Assembly (NCBI RefSeq): GCF_963169125.1
Contig: NC_084800.1
Span: forward strand, 142,100,397-142,164,396
DNA: 64,000 bases
Direction: 5' to 3'
Origin: Humulus lupulus
Taxonomy: Eukaryota > Streptophyta > Magnoliopsida > Rosales > Cannabaceae
The notes under the pieces were generated by a model that was given only the letters and a program-made list of their open reading frames with translations, was not told where the DNA came from and did no database searches. Shown here in pieces: positions 12,068 to 24,462 of the stretch (position 1 is its first letter; every line of letters starts with the position of its first letter). Both the position numbers and the translations under genes were made by a program.

Positions 12068-12734
12068 TGTTGATTGCTTTTTTTACTATCAACCTAATCT
12101 AAGAACTTGACAGAAAATATAAGAAAATAACACAGAGGTGTTACGTAGTCTAGGCTATAAGAGAGCCCTAGTCCAAGAGTCTTTTGTATTAGTGAGTTTG
12201 AAGCTTGAGCAAGCTTCAATGGAGTCTCAGACATCGTATATATTGCTCTGAGTTTACAATGCTCAACTAACCGAAGTTATGAACCATTTACAAGAAGATA
12301 CTCATGCCCTATTTATAAAGGTTTGGGTCATTAATGCCCATAATGAATATTTAATACACTTTCCCCCATTATTTTGGGGAATAAACTCCTAATTAATTAC
12401 ATATGGATGCCCTGACAAAGACCATGGGCCCAGGCGAATTGCACGGGGCCCATTCGGAAAAAGCTGCCCACCAACTTCGTAGGGAATAGGCATTTGACCA
12501 TGTCAGGATACGACACACATTTGCCTATGTCAGGCGATGTTGTGGGTAATGCCGATTGTCGAGGATATGAACTCGACACTATTAATCGAGGCTCACTAAA
12601 AGCTATCAAATGATCTGGTGGGCCATAGTTGCGGTGACTGACACCTGGTAGCCACTCACCTGGGAGATTCGCGAATGAAGAGAGCGATGATCATGTGAAT
12701 GGTCCTCAGGATGTGGCCTCACTTGGAGACATCC
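12068..12734 (-). mobile_element. Probable antisense LTR fragment
   Basis: The plus strand begins TGTTGATTGC, consistent with the end of a minus-strand LTR. Reading the minus strand, a TATA-like TTTATAAATAGGG near 12308-12321 is followed by transcript-leader-like sequence. The other end is not visible because a CACTA terminus begins at 12735. Family is unknown, and calling it an LTR rests on layout alone. Confidence 0.4.
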
Positions 12735-14240
12735 CACTACTACAAAAAATGGCAATTGTGTCAGTCAAACGCGTCAGTCAATGCAGTTGACTGACACTGT
12801 TGACCAGGAATTAACATTTGTAGCAGTTGGGCACTGCCACAAATGCGGAGGCAATTGCATCATAACATACACTGATGGCGTTGAATGAGACAGTTCGCGT
12901 CAATGCCCCACTGACGCTGTTAACGGGGCCGTTTGTGTCAGTGGCCCACTGACGGAAACGGGTCGTTCCCGTCAGTGGGCCACTGACGCAAATGGCCCGT
13001 TAAGTAAATTAAGCCCCCTTTCGTCCCCCACAGCCACATTGACCTAACAAGTTTCAGAAAAAAAAACTGAAGAAAACCAGTGGCGCCCCCTTCGGTTTTC
13101 TCTCATTTTGGTAAGTTTTTATCATTTTTTTTTTCAATTTTAATGTAAAAATAATGATGTATATATGTTTATGAATCTTATATATATATATATTTTTAAA
13201 ATTTTGTGTATAGATTTTGTATTTTTTAAGATTATTGTTTGAAAACCCATAAACTTTCTTAGTTTTGTGGGGTTTTCTACTTCAAGAATCCACATTGCTC
13301 AATTACTACAAGTAAGTGCAATTTTATTAATTTTTATGATTTAAATTTAATTTTTGTGATTTTTTTTTTATAAATTGACTATATTTTGGATTTTTTTAAT
13401 TTTTGGATAGTTTTATATTAATGGTTATGTAATTGTTTTAGGTTTAAAATTTGCATTTTAATATTTTATTTTTTTATAATTTTTTTATTATAATTTCTTT
13501 ATTTTTTGTTAACTAATTCAATTTTTTTTAAATTAAATTTAATTTCTGATTTACTTATGTAAATGATTATATATATATATATATTAAGTATATATTTTGT
13601 ATAAGTTTCACTTTATTAATTATTTAGTTTGAATATTTTGAGTAAATTTTTGTTTATATTTTGTTAACTTTTTAAATTTATTTTTAAATTTTGGGTTTAA
13701 TTGGTTCAATATGTATTTATTAAATTGTTTGTTTTCTTTAAGTTATATTTTATTATTGATTTAGTTATGATATTTATAGTCGATTTTTCTTTATGTGATT
13801 TGTTAATTTTTTTAAAAAATATTTTATTTCAGGTTTAAGTATTTAAATGAGTACATATAACAAATTATTTGTTTTCTTTAGGCACTTTATTGTTTATTTA
13901 GTTACAATATAGCTTTAATATATTTTTCTTTATATTTTGTCAACTTTTTTAATATTTTTTTGTTTATTGTTATATTTGAGTAAGTATTTTGTTGACAACT
14001 GTGTTGGTGAGATCAAGCTTTGGAGGATTTTATATTAGAGGTAATATTTTAAACCTTAATGTATAATTAAGATATTGAACTTAGTGGAATGTATGAATTA
14101 TAAAATAGTGGAGATAGGTTCTGGGACTGTATGCTACGGTGATGTTGAAGTGTTTGGTGGAGTTTATTGATAAATGGAAAGCTGACCGTGTGGTAGAAAT
14201 TCCAATTGTAGAAAAGGTATTTGGAAATCATCAGTCTGAT
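12735..14240 (+). mobile_element. Truncated CACTA (En/Spm) element, one end
   Basis: The CACTA-superfamily terminus CACTACTACAAAAAA begins at 12735. It is followed by a subterminal region to about 13010 with repeated GTCAGTGGCCCACTGAC-type units in both orientations. A CAGTGGCGCCCCC block and an AT-rich leader with splice-like junctions (CTCATTTTGGTAAG at about 13105; ACTACAAGTAAGTG near 13308) follow. No transposase frame is recognisable. The opposite terminus is missing: homology appears to be cut near 14240, where the Tat element begins. This family differs from the CACTA at 50398. Confidence 0.75.
12920..13003. repeat. Long hairpin in CACTA subterminal region
   Basis: Arms of about 38-40 bases (12920-12960 and 12966-13003) are near-perfect inverted repeats around a 5-base loop. 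Both contain CAGTGGSCCACTGACG-type sequence and end in TTAACGGG / CCCGTTAA. Subterminal repeats of CACTA elements bind the TNPA-type protein, so this is probably a paired binding site. Confidence 0.85.
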
Positions 14241-14249
14241 CACCTCTTT

Positions 14250-17200
14250 TGTTTCAACGACTTTCATCAAAGTAGCCTGGTGCTGTTTCAGCTTTTCGGC
14301 CAGCTTGGTCTTCTGTTCGAGCAACTCAGCATTTTTCTTCTTGGCTACCTCAAGCTGCTCGGTGTATTTTGCCCCAGCCATCTTAAGCTCCTCAGCGTGT
14401 CTGGCCTCGGACGCATTAAGTTCCTTAGCGTGTCTATCCTCGGACGCCTTAAGCTGCTCGCCAAGTCTCTTCTCATATTGCGCAGTCAGGGCTCCCGAGC
14501 GATGCCATCTGGCGGTCATAGTTAGCATTCCCTATGACAAAAGAAAAAGATAAAATGATGGCGGAAAATGACAAGATAAACAAATGAACCTCAGCAAGAA
14601 ATGGAAACTTACACTGGCTATTTCATTCAGCGCGTGACTAATTATCTGGTCGACCTCCATGGAGTCGGTACCAACGATGGCCTCTCGGTTGTGCCGATGC
14701 CTCGATAGTTTAGTCATCCTCTCTTTGGCCAAGCTGAGCACGATGTTCATCAAGGCATCTCTTGTTTGATCAGGAGGTGTCTGGTCGGTAGGTGCTGGAG
14801 GAGGGGTCTGATCGACGGGGGCTGAGGGAGACGTCTGGTCAAGGGGGGCCGGAGGAGGTGTGGTTTCCCGAGAAGGAATTGGCACTGGAGGATCCCTGGT
14901 CCGAGCCTTTTTCTTTGGATGGTTCTTATTGCTTTCACCTCGGTGTGGCCTACTCCCTTTTTTCTTGCTCGAAGGAGCAGCGGGTACAGGTTCACTGTAA
15001 AGCTCAAACAGATCTTTAGTTGACATGGCTGGAAAATAGAAGTGAATAGTCAGATAATGTGGATGGAGGTATCTACTAAATCAAGAAAATAAGATCAAGG
15101 AAATTATAAGTAAGATACCCGAGCTACAACTACTGGTCGCTACACTATTTATTGTACTACTGCTACACTCACTCACTTCCTTGAAGAAGTCTGAATTTAA
15201 ATTAGGCGTGTATTTAAAGTTGCCGTCCCCGTCAAATAAATGATAGGGAATGGGCAAATTGTCTAAGAGTGAGAATTCAGTACCGTTCTCATATAAAGAT
15301 TCAAGAATAAGTCCGGGGCCCTCAGAAACCTTATGTTTGCCCTTTCCTGAAGGAGCAGGGGCAGCAGCTGCTCGCGGGGTGCTGGAGGGTTCCCTGATAG
15401 TCACTCCTGTTGTCCTCCTCCTCGGAGGTTGTGACACATCATGGTGCTGTTAGGGAACTTCTCCACCGGTAGCACTCCCCGCAGTTGTTTCCCTCTGTAG
15501 TGCACCAATTTTTTTTTATAGTTTATTAAAATTTTTGTGTTTTATTTTATTTAAGTGTTATGAGTGGTGAATTGTTTATTTAAATGTTGTTTATTTTATT
15601 AGTTGTTGTTTGTTTTATTTAATTGTTTGTTATTTTATTTAATTGTTAGAATTGTTTGTAGAATATTTTTGTGAAATTATTTGTTAAATGATATGTAATT
15701 ATTTTTATTTTTAAAATGTGATTATGTGAGATTTGATTGAATGCACTAAAGTGCATGGTAGGTAGTGATGCACCCTAGTGATTGAATATGTGCATGTGCA
15801 TGGTTGCATGGTGTGCATGCAATAGTTTTCTACACATTAATTTCCTTTTATTGGTTTATTTTTTTTTATTTAATTAAGGGATTTAAAAAGAAAATAAAAA
15901 GAAAGGGAAATAAAGAGGCTTGTGTTCACACAAGAAAAATATTGGGAAACAAATGGTGAGAAAGGATAGAGTTGTCATTTTTTGAATTCCCGTAACCTTA
16001 GATCCAGCCTCAGTAAAATGGGTATAACATGGGCTGTGGATATCCAATTTAGACACAACTGGTACCGTTAGAAAGCTAATGAAATTATCTGCATTTTCAG
16101 TGAATATTATTTTTCCTAAAACGTAACAAAAACAGGTCAAAACCCAGTCCCAAGTCTCAACACCCTAGAGTTACGAGAATAGCATTATTTCCTTTATTAG
16201 CCATGAACAGCCAAGAAAGACAAGAGAGGAATTAGTGTGCTGTCAATGATAAAATGGATTGATTGGCTGAGTATAATTTTTAATTGAATTATATTTTGAT
16301 TTAGGGAAAATAAAGGAAAATGATAATTACATTTTCCTTAGCTAGGTTTTGAAGATTGAGGCATTTAAATAGAAAATAAGAAAGAGATTGAAGGCTCATT
16401 TGGCTTGGTGGCTGTCGTGTGCTTAGAGAGAAGGGAGAGGGAGAGCTCGTGAGTTCTAGAGAGAGAGGTAGAGAAGAAGAACGTGAAGGAGAAGAGAATG
16501 AAAAGAAAGAAGAGGCCAAGGCTAGGGATCCTAAGGTATGGGTTAAGGTTTATAGCATTATATTTTGTCTCCTCTACATCTTGATTCTAAGCAAGGCAAA
16601 ATGATGGTGATGATAGGTTTGGATTTTGTTGCAAGAGGATTGGAGGCTAGTGTTCGAAATCCCTAGGGTAAGTATTTGGGTTCATAGTGATGTTAATTTC
16701 TACATCTTCTTGAATCTAAGATCATTTTTTTTTCTTTTCTTCATGTGGGTTTCGAAACCCTAGGCTTGAACAAGTGGTGGCCATAGTTTGGGTTATTGTC
16801 ACTATTGTCCTTGAGTTCTAGCAAGAGAGGTAACGGGAACCTTTTTGTCTCATGGTTATTGTTTTTATCTTTGGTTTCTTGCGGTTTGGAGAATATTGTT
16901 TGAGAATGTTGATTCATTGTTTTGTTCTCCTTTGATATATTAGATGATTAATCTTATTGAAATGTGGTGTTGATGATATGTTGTTTAAGGATCTTCTATG
17001 ATTTGATGATGGTGGGTATGTTTTGGCTTAAAGACTCTATGTGAAAATATACAAATGTTTTAAATTGTGATCTATAAAAATGATGATGAATATCTCTTTT
17101 AAAAATAACATGAAAGGATTTGATTATTTTAGCTATGGGAATTTCGGCCTAAAGGTGATATTCAAAAGCATGATGGTTATTTTTTTTTTATGTTTAATGT

Positions 17201-20200
17201 CAATTTAATATTAGAGATCATGATAGGTTGTGGCAAGATCTTGTATGAAGTTATGATGGTTTTGTTCTTTGTAATAATTGCATGGTAATAATATATTGAG
17301 AGTATGTTTAACACAAGATCAAGGGTGGTTATTTGTTCATGACTTGTGAATAAGTTTCAAGTGATTGATGAATTATTGTATGCTCATGATGTGATTAAAG
17401 TGATTAAAGAGGTTAGAAGCTTGTTAGGGTTTGTGTTGGAATATTGTACATAAATAAGCATGAATTTTGTGAATATAATGAAAAGAATGAATTTTATGAT
17501 TAAATGTGCTTGCTGTTTTTTTTTGTGTGCAAAAATGATGTTGTTTATGATGAGAATAATGTTTTGAGTGCTTAAATAAAATTTGCAAGTGTTTTGATGT
17601 TTTAAGAAGTTTGATGAGAAATTTAATTATGCCTTGAAATGATATTTTGTGTAAATAAATACCTACAGATTTTTTTTTTTATATATTTTTGAGAAAATAT
17701 GAGTTTTTAAAAATAAGGATGGTGATTTTAATGATAAAATTTGATTGCTGGAATTTTTGTTTAAACATATAAAGTGTGTTTCAATAAAATGAATTTGATT
17801 GGTATTTTGAAATAAATAAATAACCAAAACAATGGTAAAACTTAAAAGTGATATTTTTTTAATATAATATGAGTGGTTATTTTACAAGTTATGATTTTCT
17901 TTAATTGGATTAAGAAAAATGTTGGATTTAATCCACTTGTGATTTTTAAATAATGGTTGAAAGTTTAGTTTAAAATTTTTTAAATAGTTATTTAATTTTC
18001 ATATATGAATTTGTGTTACATAAAATTTAGTATTTAAAATAATTCAAACAAAATATATTTTTCCCACACTTAAAATTATCATTTTTCTCACATCAAAATA
18101 TGAAATTCTATTAACTTAAATTAAATTGTTATTTTCTAAGGAGACATGATAATCATAGGTATTTTCTTTTTAAAATAATTTCCAATGCCTTTGCTTTTCT
18201 TTGTAATTAAAAATAATAAATGAGTCGTTTATATATTCTTAATGGCTAAATAAAATTGTTTTTATGAAATAAAAAGAATTTCTTGGGAGATTTAATCAAC
18301 CTAGTAACTTTAAGAAGATAAACAATGATAAACAAAACATGCTACAAGTCTATTATTTTTAAAACGATAGAAGTAAGACGCATGAAATTATCGTTTTAAA
18401 TGCCACATTTACGCAACGTTCCCACGTATGCATGTTACATGCAAATTCACTTTTACGTCCAAAATTATGTCTATTATGCAACCATGTAGTTTTTATAGAA
18501 GGATCATGCATGCAATATATGTAGAATGAACATTATTCCTTTTATGACCTTATGTGTAACTAAGCATATTTGTATGTTGTGTGTAATTCTCACCATGTGC
18601 GCATGGCCCATGCACACATGAGTTATATGAACGGGCAAAATATTAATTATGTGAAGCTAAGGAATGTCGTTTTGATTATGGTATAGGCTCGTTGAGAAGT
18701 TGTGGTTTTACTTAGCCTGGACCTGAGGTAAGGAAGTTAGATAAAATTTATGATTGTTTATACTATGAATGGTAAGACTGTTGTGTGAATGAAAATGTTA
18801 AGAATTATGAATGCTATAATGTGATGATATGTTGGCTTGTATGAATGCTGTATGATATGAATGGATGTTAGCGTGATGAATTCGATACATCAAATAAAGA
18901 GGTTACTAAGGATATGAAGACGTAACCGAGTTTTATGTAATGGATGTCAGCGTGATGAACGCGACACATCAAAATGGGTTGCTAAGGATATGAAGACGTA
19001 ACCCGAGTTACTAAGGATATAAAGACATAACTCCAAGGGCGGATGCACTGAGGTTATTCAAGGACTAGAGACTCCTGTTTACCTCAAAAGGTGGCATGGA
19101 CAAGTTAGCGGGCCATGTTCACAATGAATTGTTTATGATTATGTTATGATGTTTTGTGATATTTATGATTATGTTATAATGTTTTGTTATGTTATGATGT
19201 TTTGTTATAATGATGCTATGATGTTTATGTTATGGTGATGTTATGATGTTTATGATATAATGATGATGTTAATGTTGACGTGAATATGTTTATGTTTATG
19301 ATATTGACGCCATTATGACGATGATGCTATGATGTTTAAAGATGAATGAATGTGTTTGTGATTTGTTGTATCTTACTTGTTTGTTGTTTGTACTTCCTTA
19401 CTGGGCTTTTAGCTCACCCCCTTACTTTCCCTTCCAGGTAGCAAATAGGTTTCTCTATGGCACGCATGGTGATGTGGGGAGTTCTATCGTCGTGGTGTGT
19501 ATGGCGTGGGGGCATCCTATGGACGAGAAACGATTAGTTTAAAACGCCATTTTCTTTTAATAATGTTATGTTTAATGAGACTTTTTAAAACTTATTAGTG
19601 GGACTTGAACTTTTGGTTGTTTTAGAACTTTGCATGAAACTGATATTTTCTTTTTAAAATTTTGGGCCTAACTTGCATGTTTTAAGCAAGACCCTATTGA
19701 AACCTTTATAATAAGTGGCTTTCTATTATAAACCATTGAAAATGTAAATGTAAATGTTTTATTAAGTACTAGTTAAGGGCGTTTTACACCCTCACATTTT
19801 AGTGAGGGGCCAAAAGGCCAATCGGCCTTAGATTATTCTCCGTGACCAACTCTTTAATGCTTTTTTCTATGTCGGTCATGCTGGCTAGGGAAGCTGCTCG
19901 TATCTCCATTTCTAAAGTGGGAGTTGGTCGGCGCCACGGAACTGAAGAATACCAAAGTTCTAAGGAGCATGCGGAAAAGCTAAAGGAAATTAAACGACCA
20001 ATGAATAAAATAATTTACCTCATTCAGTGAAGGCCAGATTGTTGGCGACCAGGTCTGGTGTTAAAAAGTACTCTTGGAAGTAGTTCCCCACATTGGATTT
20101 GTGGGTGATATCACTCAGGAAAGTGCGAGCAGATTCCTGGTGGTAGAAGTGGAAGAACCCCGTGTTGTTGTCATTGGGGTTGGACTTGAGATCAAATAAG

Positions 20201-21378
20201 TAGTTGACCTCGTGTGGCGTAGGAATGAGCCACTTTTTATGGCTGTACATGATATAGAGAGCAGAGAGCACTCTATCCATTTGGGGTGATTTGGAAGGGG
20301 GCGACCTCGAAGTAGTTGTCCATCCCCTATAAAAATGGATGAAGAGGCAAGGTTGCCCCTGCCTTGATATGATATCTCGACCAAGCGCTGAAGGCGCCCA
20401 TAGGCAGGTTTGCCCACTGGTCGATGGTAGGCTTGATTAGGGTTATCCCAGGAAGTCCATACTTCTTGAGATAATTCCCTACCATCCTAGCTGTGATGTT
20501 GCTAGGAGGTACCACGTACCATTCAACTTCTGGTTGAAGGACGTCCTGAGGTTGGGCCATTGTTTGAATTTCTGGCTGAGGAGTGTTTTCAGCTTGTGGC
20601 TGGTCGAAGGATTTTCAGCCCGAGGAGCAGGCTGTTTGGCAGGAGGAGTGACTGTTTTCTTTCTTTTTTGAGCAATGGACTTTACTTGACCCATGTTTGT
20701 TGGACTGGTTGAAGGTCTATTAGAAGGGTTATGAGAAAAAGGAATTTCCGGGATTAGTAGCGACGACTTTTCTTGATCTTTGAGTAACTGTGCAAGCAAG
20801 TCGTCGTTGATCGGCCTCTCACCTCCCCACGTGTCGTGCATGAAAATCTGCAAACAGAGAAGGGGAGATGAGAATCTACGACCAATAGACTAAGAAAGTG
20901 GAAAAGTTGGAATAACGTTGCTCATGTATAAAAGTTAAGCTTTTATACGACCTGCAGCATTCTAACAAAAACACTAAATTCTATGCGAACAGTTTGGAAA
21001 ATGGATTAAAAAGCAGAAGTGAAAAGTTTTTCAGGAAAAAAATTTCGACTCTGAAAGGGCGGGAAAAAGCCAGTTTTTTCTACATGCCTAAAAATCAAAT
21101 TTTTACTTCTATTTTACACCTTAAATCAATAATCCAAACTCCCAAGCCAATTCCTAAACCTCATATCGTGTTTTTTCCTTATCCTATTGTGCTAATAATA
21201 TCTACGTGCCCATTTACCCCAAATCGGTTTTTCAAGAACATTCATGAATTCTAAGTCCGAAACAAACAAGAAATTAAATATTGCATGGCAGTCTAACGAC
21301 AGAGAAGTTTGAGATACTTACTTGGATGAAGATTAGTTCAAACTTCCGAGACGATGAATGGCTGGGCAAAAGCTCCAT
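14250..21378 (-). pseudogene. Antisense accessory gene of Tat element, copy 1 (five exons, broken)
   Basis: Five exons on the minus strand are supported by GT-AG sites and by alignment with copy 2. Exon 1, 21322-21378, starts MELLPSHSSS and ends CAA|GTAAGT. Exon 2 is 20019-20847, exon 3 19941-19794 plus 15495-15177, exon 4 14613-15028, and exon 5 14531 to about 14250, truncated. Exon 2 matches the globular region of copy 2 (GAFSAWSRYHIKAG; SNVGNYFQEYFLTPDLV) and resembles the plant 'putative gypsy type transposon' family (Pfam Transposase_28) as I remember it. Exon 3 has a VTIREPSS linker and DGDGNFKYTPNL; exon 5 is coiled coil. Exon 2 carries frameshifts, exon 3 holds the solo LTR and exon 5 is cut short, so it is a pseudogene. 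Function is unknown. Confidence 0.75.
15491..19793 (+). mobile_element. 4.3-kb solo LTR in the antisense gene, with TSD
   Basis: The LTR spans 15496-19788, beginning TGTAGTGCACC and ending GGGCGTTTTACA, flanked by CCCTC at 15491-15495 and 19789-19793. The interruption falls inside exon 3 of the antisense gene, whose two halves are recognisable on either side. There is no internal region, so it is a solo LTR. It contains a purine-rich stretch near 16415-16510, donor-like GAGGTAAGGAAG near 18726, short 'ACTAAGGATATGAAGACGTAA' style repeats near 18903-19030 and an acceptor-like TTCCAGGTAGC near 19434. Family is not assigned beyond a long gypsy-type LTR. Confidence 0.9.
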
Positions 21379-21482
21379 GGATCGTTGGGATCGTTTGGGT
21401 TTTTTGATTTTGAAGGGTATTGTTTTTCAGTGTTCTTGAGAAAGAGATAGAAAGTAAAAGGTGAAAGGTAAATATGAAATGC

Positions 21483-21492
21483 TATTTATATA
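21483..21492 (-). promoter_or_regulatory. TATA box of antisense gene, copy 1
   Basis: The minus strand reads TATATAAATA about 105 bases upstream of the ATG at 21378, a plausible core promoter spacing. It lies between the antisense gene and the 3' LTR, so the gene may have its own promoter independent of the LTR. Position and motif are seen; activity is inferred. Confidence 0.55.
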
Positions 21493-21699
21493 TTGGTCGA
21501 AGCACGGTTACAGAGGTAATCACGAGGGGTGATTTCTCGAGGCATGGGAAAGCGTAATAGCCGTCAAATCACTTTTTGGGAAACTACAAAGACATGATTG
21601 GTTGCCTTTTTTTGAGGAGGCATGGATGACTCTGACAGATTTGATAGGGCATGCAAAGGGTCGGTTGTGTAAGTTTACTTTATACTGGTCGCAGTAAAA

Positions 21700-21716
21700 T
21701 AAACTTGGGGGGTAAA
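21700..21716 (+). promoter_or_regulatory. Polypurine tract, Tat copy 1
   Basis: TAAACTTGGGGGGTAAA lies directly before the TG of the LTR at 21717. Copy 2 has the corresponding tract before 42113. Confidence 0.8.
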
Positions 21717-22328
21717 TGTTTACCCAAAAACAGCTCCCGATGACGTGGCAGGATTGACCTACACGTGGCGAGCACGTGACGACATTAAGTGAATGAATCT
21801 TGTTCGACCATCGACCAGAAAGTCATTGATTTATCAAGCATCACGCTTAGGTGCGACCAGTCTGGTCGCATACTTTCATTTACTTCCTTTTGGATATGCA
21901 ATCTTGTAATATTTGCATTAATTGTAATTTATGTTATTACCTAGATACATGAATGTTAATGATAATTAAGGCCCATCGGCCCATGTACTCTTCTTGAGCC
22001 TATGGATAAGAATCAAAGGGCTCAAGGAAGGGAATTTTTTGAACTTTTCATCTTTGTACTATGAGAGAAAAAATATAGTGTGATTATTCACCGAAGTTGT
22101 AATCTTCCCAAGGCTTGTGAAACTCGTGAACCCTAGTTCATTGATCACAGTGTTGGGATTCAACATCAATAGGAACACTAAGTGGACGTAGGTCATTACC
22201 ATCAAATTGGGGCTGATCCACTGTAAATCGTTTGTGTCGTGTGCTTTCCATTTGAATTTCTTCTTGTTTTCATCTCATCTTATATCGTTTATCTGACTCC
22301 GTGTTGTTGACCGATTTGAGGGTCAACA
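21717..22328 (+). repeat. 3' LTR of Tat copy 1
   Basis: A 612-base LTR from TGTTTACCC to GGGTCAACA, aligning along its length with the 604-base LTR at 42113-42716. Shared blocks include GACTCCGTGT near the 3' end and AACTCGTGAACCCTAGTTC-type sequence. The other LTR of this element is not in the window, so no TSD can be checked. Confidence 0.85.
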
Positions 22329-22417
22329 ATCACTTAGCCCTAGAAAATGAATTAATTTGCAATTTAGTCATTTCCTCCATTAATCTTGCGTGTGACATCT
22401 TTACCCTTGACAGTATA

Positions 22418-24462
22418 TGTAACGTCCGAAAAATGCTAATAAGGTTTAGTGCCTTGATTAGCGTGCCAGGAAGGCATAATTGGATATATATGTGTGAAAT
22501 TGTTGATTAAATGTGTGACTATGTGGCATACATAATTTATATGATAATATGAATATATATGCATGTTTATGTGCATTAAATATGTAGGTGGGCCCGTTCT
22601 TCTTAATAATGGCATATTTGTAATTTTGGCTCGTTGAGGGCATAAACATAATTATATGTGTAAAATGATTGAGACCACATTATTATGTGGATATATATAT
22701 GCAGTATTCGAATCGAGGTGATCCTAGTGAGCGGATTAGCAGAATAATCACAACAGGGTCTAATACCCGGCTCAGGGTGAGCCTAGAGGTATTTTGGAAA
22801 ACTTAACATATATTTGGGATTTATCGGGCAACAGGTAATTATTTGGTGATTAATTGCGCGTGCCAGGATATATAGGGCTACTCGAGGTTTATCGGGAAAT
22901 GTGGTAAAATGACGGGTTTGCCCTTAATGGCCATAGGAGGCTAAGGAATAAGTTCGAGGGTATTTTTGTCTTTTTATTATGGGATATACTTAGGGAACCA
23001 CATGAGTTAGCTAGAAACAACCAGAATTCCTCAGGTCTTTCACTCTCACGTTCATCTCTCCCTCTCTTGTGATTTGGGAAACCTTTGGAGTTTTGGAGAG
23101 CTAGCTTGGAAATCTAAGAGGTTGAAGTTTTGGAATAGAAGAATTTTAGCTAGGATCACTAGTGGGTAAGCTTAGGGTCAGAATCACCATCAAGGTAAGG
23201 TCTAAGTCTTGAATTTTCTGATGAAATTCTTCTATTAAGATAGGTTTTGGCTGGGTTTTAATGTTAGCATTAATTGCAGAAATGGGGAGAGAATTGTGGT
23301 TAGTTTTTTGATAATTATAATACCTAGGCTGTGTTGTTAAGAGTTCTAGACTCAATTCTGGTTTTAGTTCAAGGTTACAATGACATTTTTACTAAATTTG
23401 GTTGGGAGAAAATGCAAGAAAGATCTGGGAATTCGGGGTTCACGGGGGCGCGCCGCGACCCTGTTCTTGGGCGTCGCGGCCAGCGTAAACCTAGAAGCCC
23501 TGGGGGGCTTTTGTTTCGTGGGCGCTCTACGACCCTAAGGGGCAAGTCGCTATGCATGTCCCTGGGAATTTAGGGTTGGGTTCCCCTGGCTTGGATGAGC
23601 ATCGAGACCCTCAGGGCCAAGTCACGGCTCGCATAGGCAGACTTGGCCAAATTAGGTTTTAGGCTCGAGAACTCAAACCTAATGGCTCGGGAAGACTTCC
23701 ACTACCCGGTTTAATAAAATTCGAGGCCCCAGAGGCTAGTATGTTATTCTAAATCTTTTAATTGGTTTAGGTTTTAATATTTTTCCATTATCGCTTTGTG
23801 ACTAGGGTTATTGTTAAGGCTCATGATTGAGGTTCATGCTCGGGACTCGAGGTAAGAAAACTGCACTCGGGTTGTGAATGGGGCTGAGAGCCCCCTTTAA
23901 ATGAATATACGTGAGATTGTGAATATATATTTGTTTGAGGATATTTGGATAGGCATGTTTGTTTGTGCTGCTTTCGATTGCATTTTTCGCAATCTGTCTA
24001 TCTGTTATATTTGATCCTAAAGTTGGGCTAAGGGAGTCGGGGTTGATGTTAAGTGTGCGGAATGCAGTTGGGCCTAAGTGAGCTGGGGTCAGCTAAATAA
24101 CTACAGGGCTCATCCTAAGGGCCCCAATAGTTAACTAAATGTGCTAAATACTGAGATTGAATTACATGTTGGATTAAATTGTTTATTATTGCCTAGCTTG
24201 TTGCTTATGTTCTGTTATTATTGACTTGATTGGTCTGAATTTACTCTATGTATAATGTTGTTCATTTGTGACTGTGAATTAAATTTTCTTGATGAGCCTT
24301 GGCTCACGGGTGCTATGTTGTGTAGGTAAGGGAAATGGAAAACTTGACCAGCCATAAGTAGGGGAGCTTTGGGGGCAGTGTGTTAATCTGTAGCTTCTCG
24401 ACTGCAACGGCCGAGGGATTGACAAGGACTAGAGCCCAAATTATATTTTCCCACTTAGGCTG
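22418..24462 (+). repeat. Chromovirus-type LTR, 5' part, interrupted
   Basis: It starts TGTAACGTCC and shares the GGCTTAGTGCC-like opening with the LTRs at 27519, 34312 and 55535. Donor-like GAGGTAAGAAAACTGCAC is at 23849-23866 and the GATGAGCCTTGGCTCACGGG block with acceptor-like GTGTAG is at about 24291-24325. It breaks off at CCACTTAGGCTG, where the antisense LTR of another element starts at 24463. Comparison with the LTR at 49134 shows that a further 150-250 bases should follow. Confidence 0.75.

Larger units (their letters stand above)
14245..22328 (+). mobile_element. Tat-lineage Ty3/gypsy retrotransposon, copy 1 (3' part only)
   Basis: This is the 3' portion of an element homologous to 38300-42716: an antisense accessory gene (14250-21378), a spacer, a polypurine tract AAACTTGGGGGGTAAA and a 3' LTR at 21717-22328. 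gag and pol are absent because homology stops inside the last exon of the antisense gene near 14250. A 4.3-kb solo LTR sits at 15496-19788. Assignment to the Tat lineage comes from copy 2, where the same gene follows a pol with two RNase H domains. Confidence 0.8.

Noticed and set aside
14139..14553. Plus-strand open frames of 110-128 codons
   Set aside because: They are the complement of the coiled-coil exon of the antisense gene; leucine/serine-rich composition is the mirror of its Lys/Glu/Ala codons.
18900..19035. Possible CRISPR-like short repeats (ACTAAGGATATGAAGACGTAA)
   Set aside because: Only about three uneven copies inside a plant LTR with no spacers of constant size; this is a plant sequence and the repeats are LTR microrepeats.
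22329..22417. Short stretch between the Tat LTR and the next LTR as a host gene fragment
   Set aside because: Only 89 bases with no frame or motif; it is simply flanking DNA.
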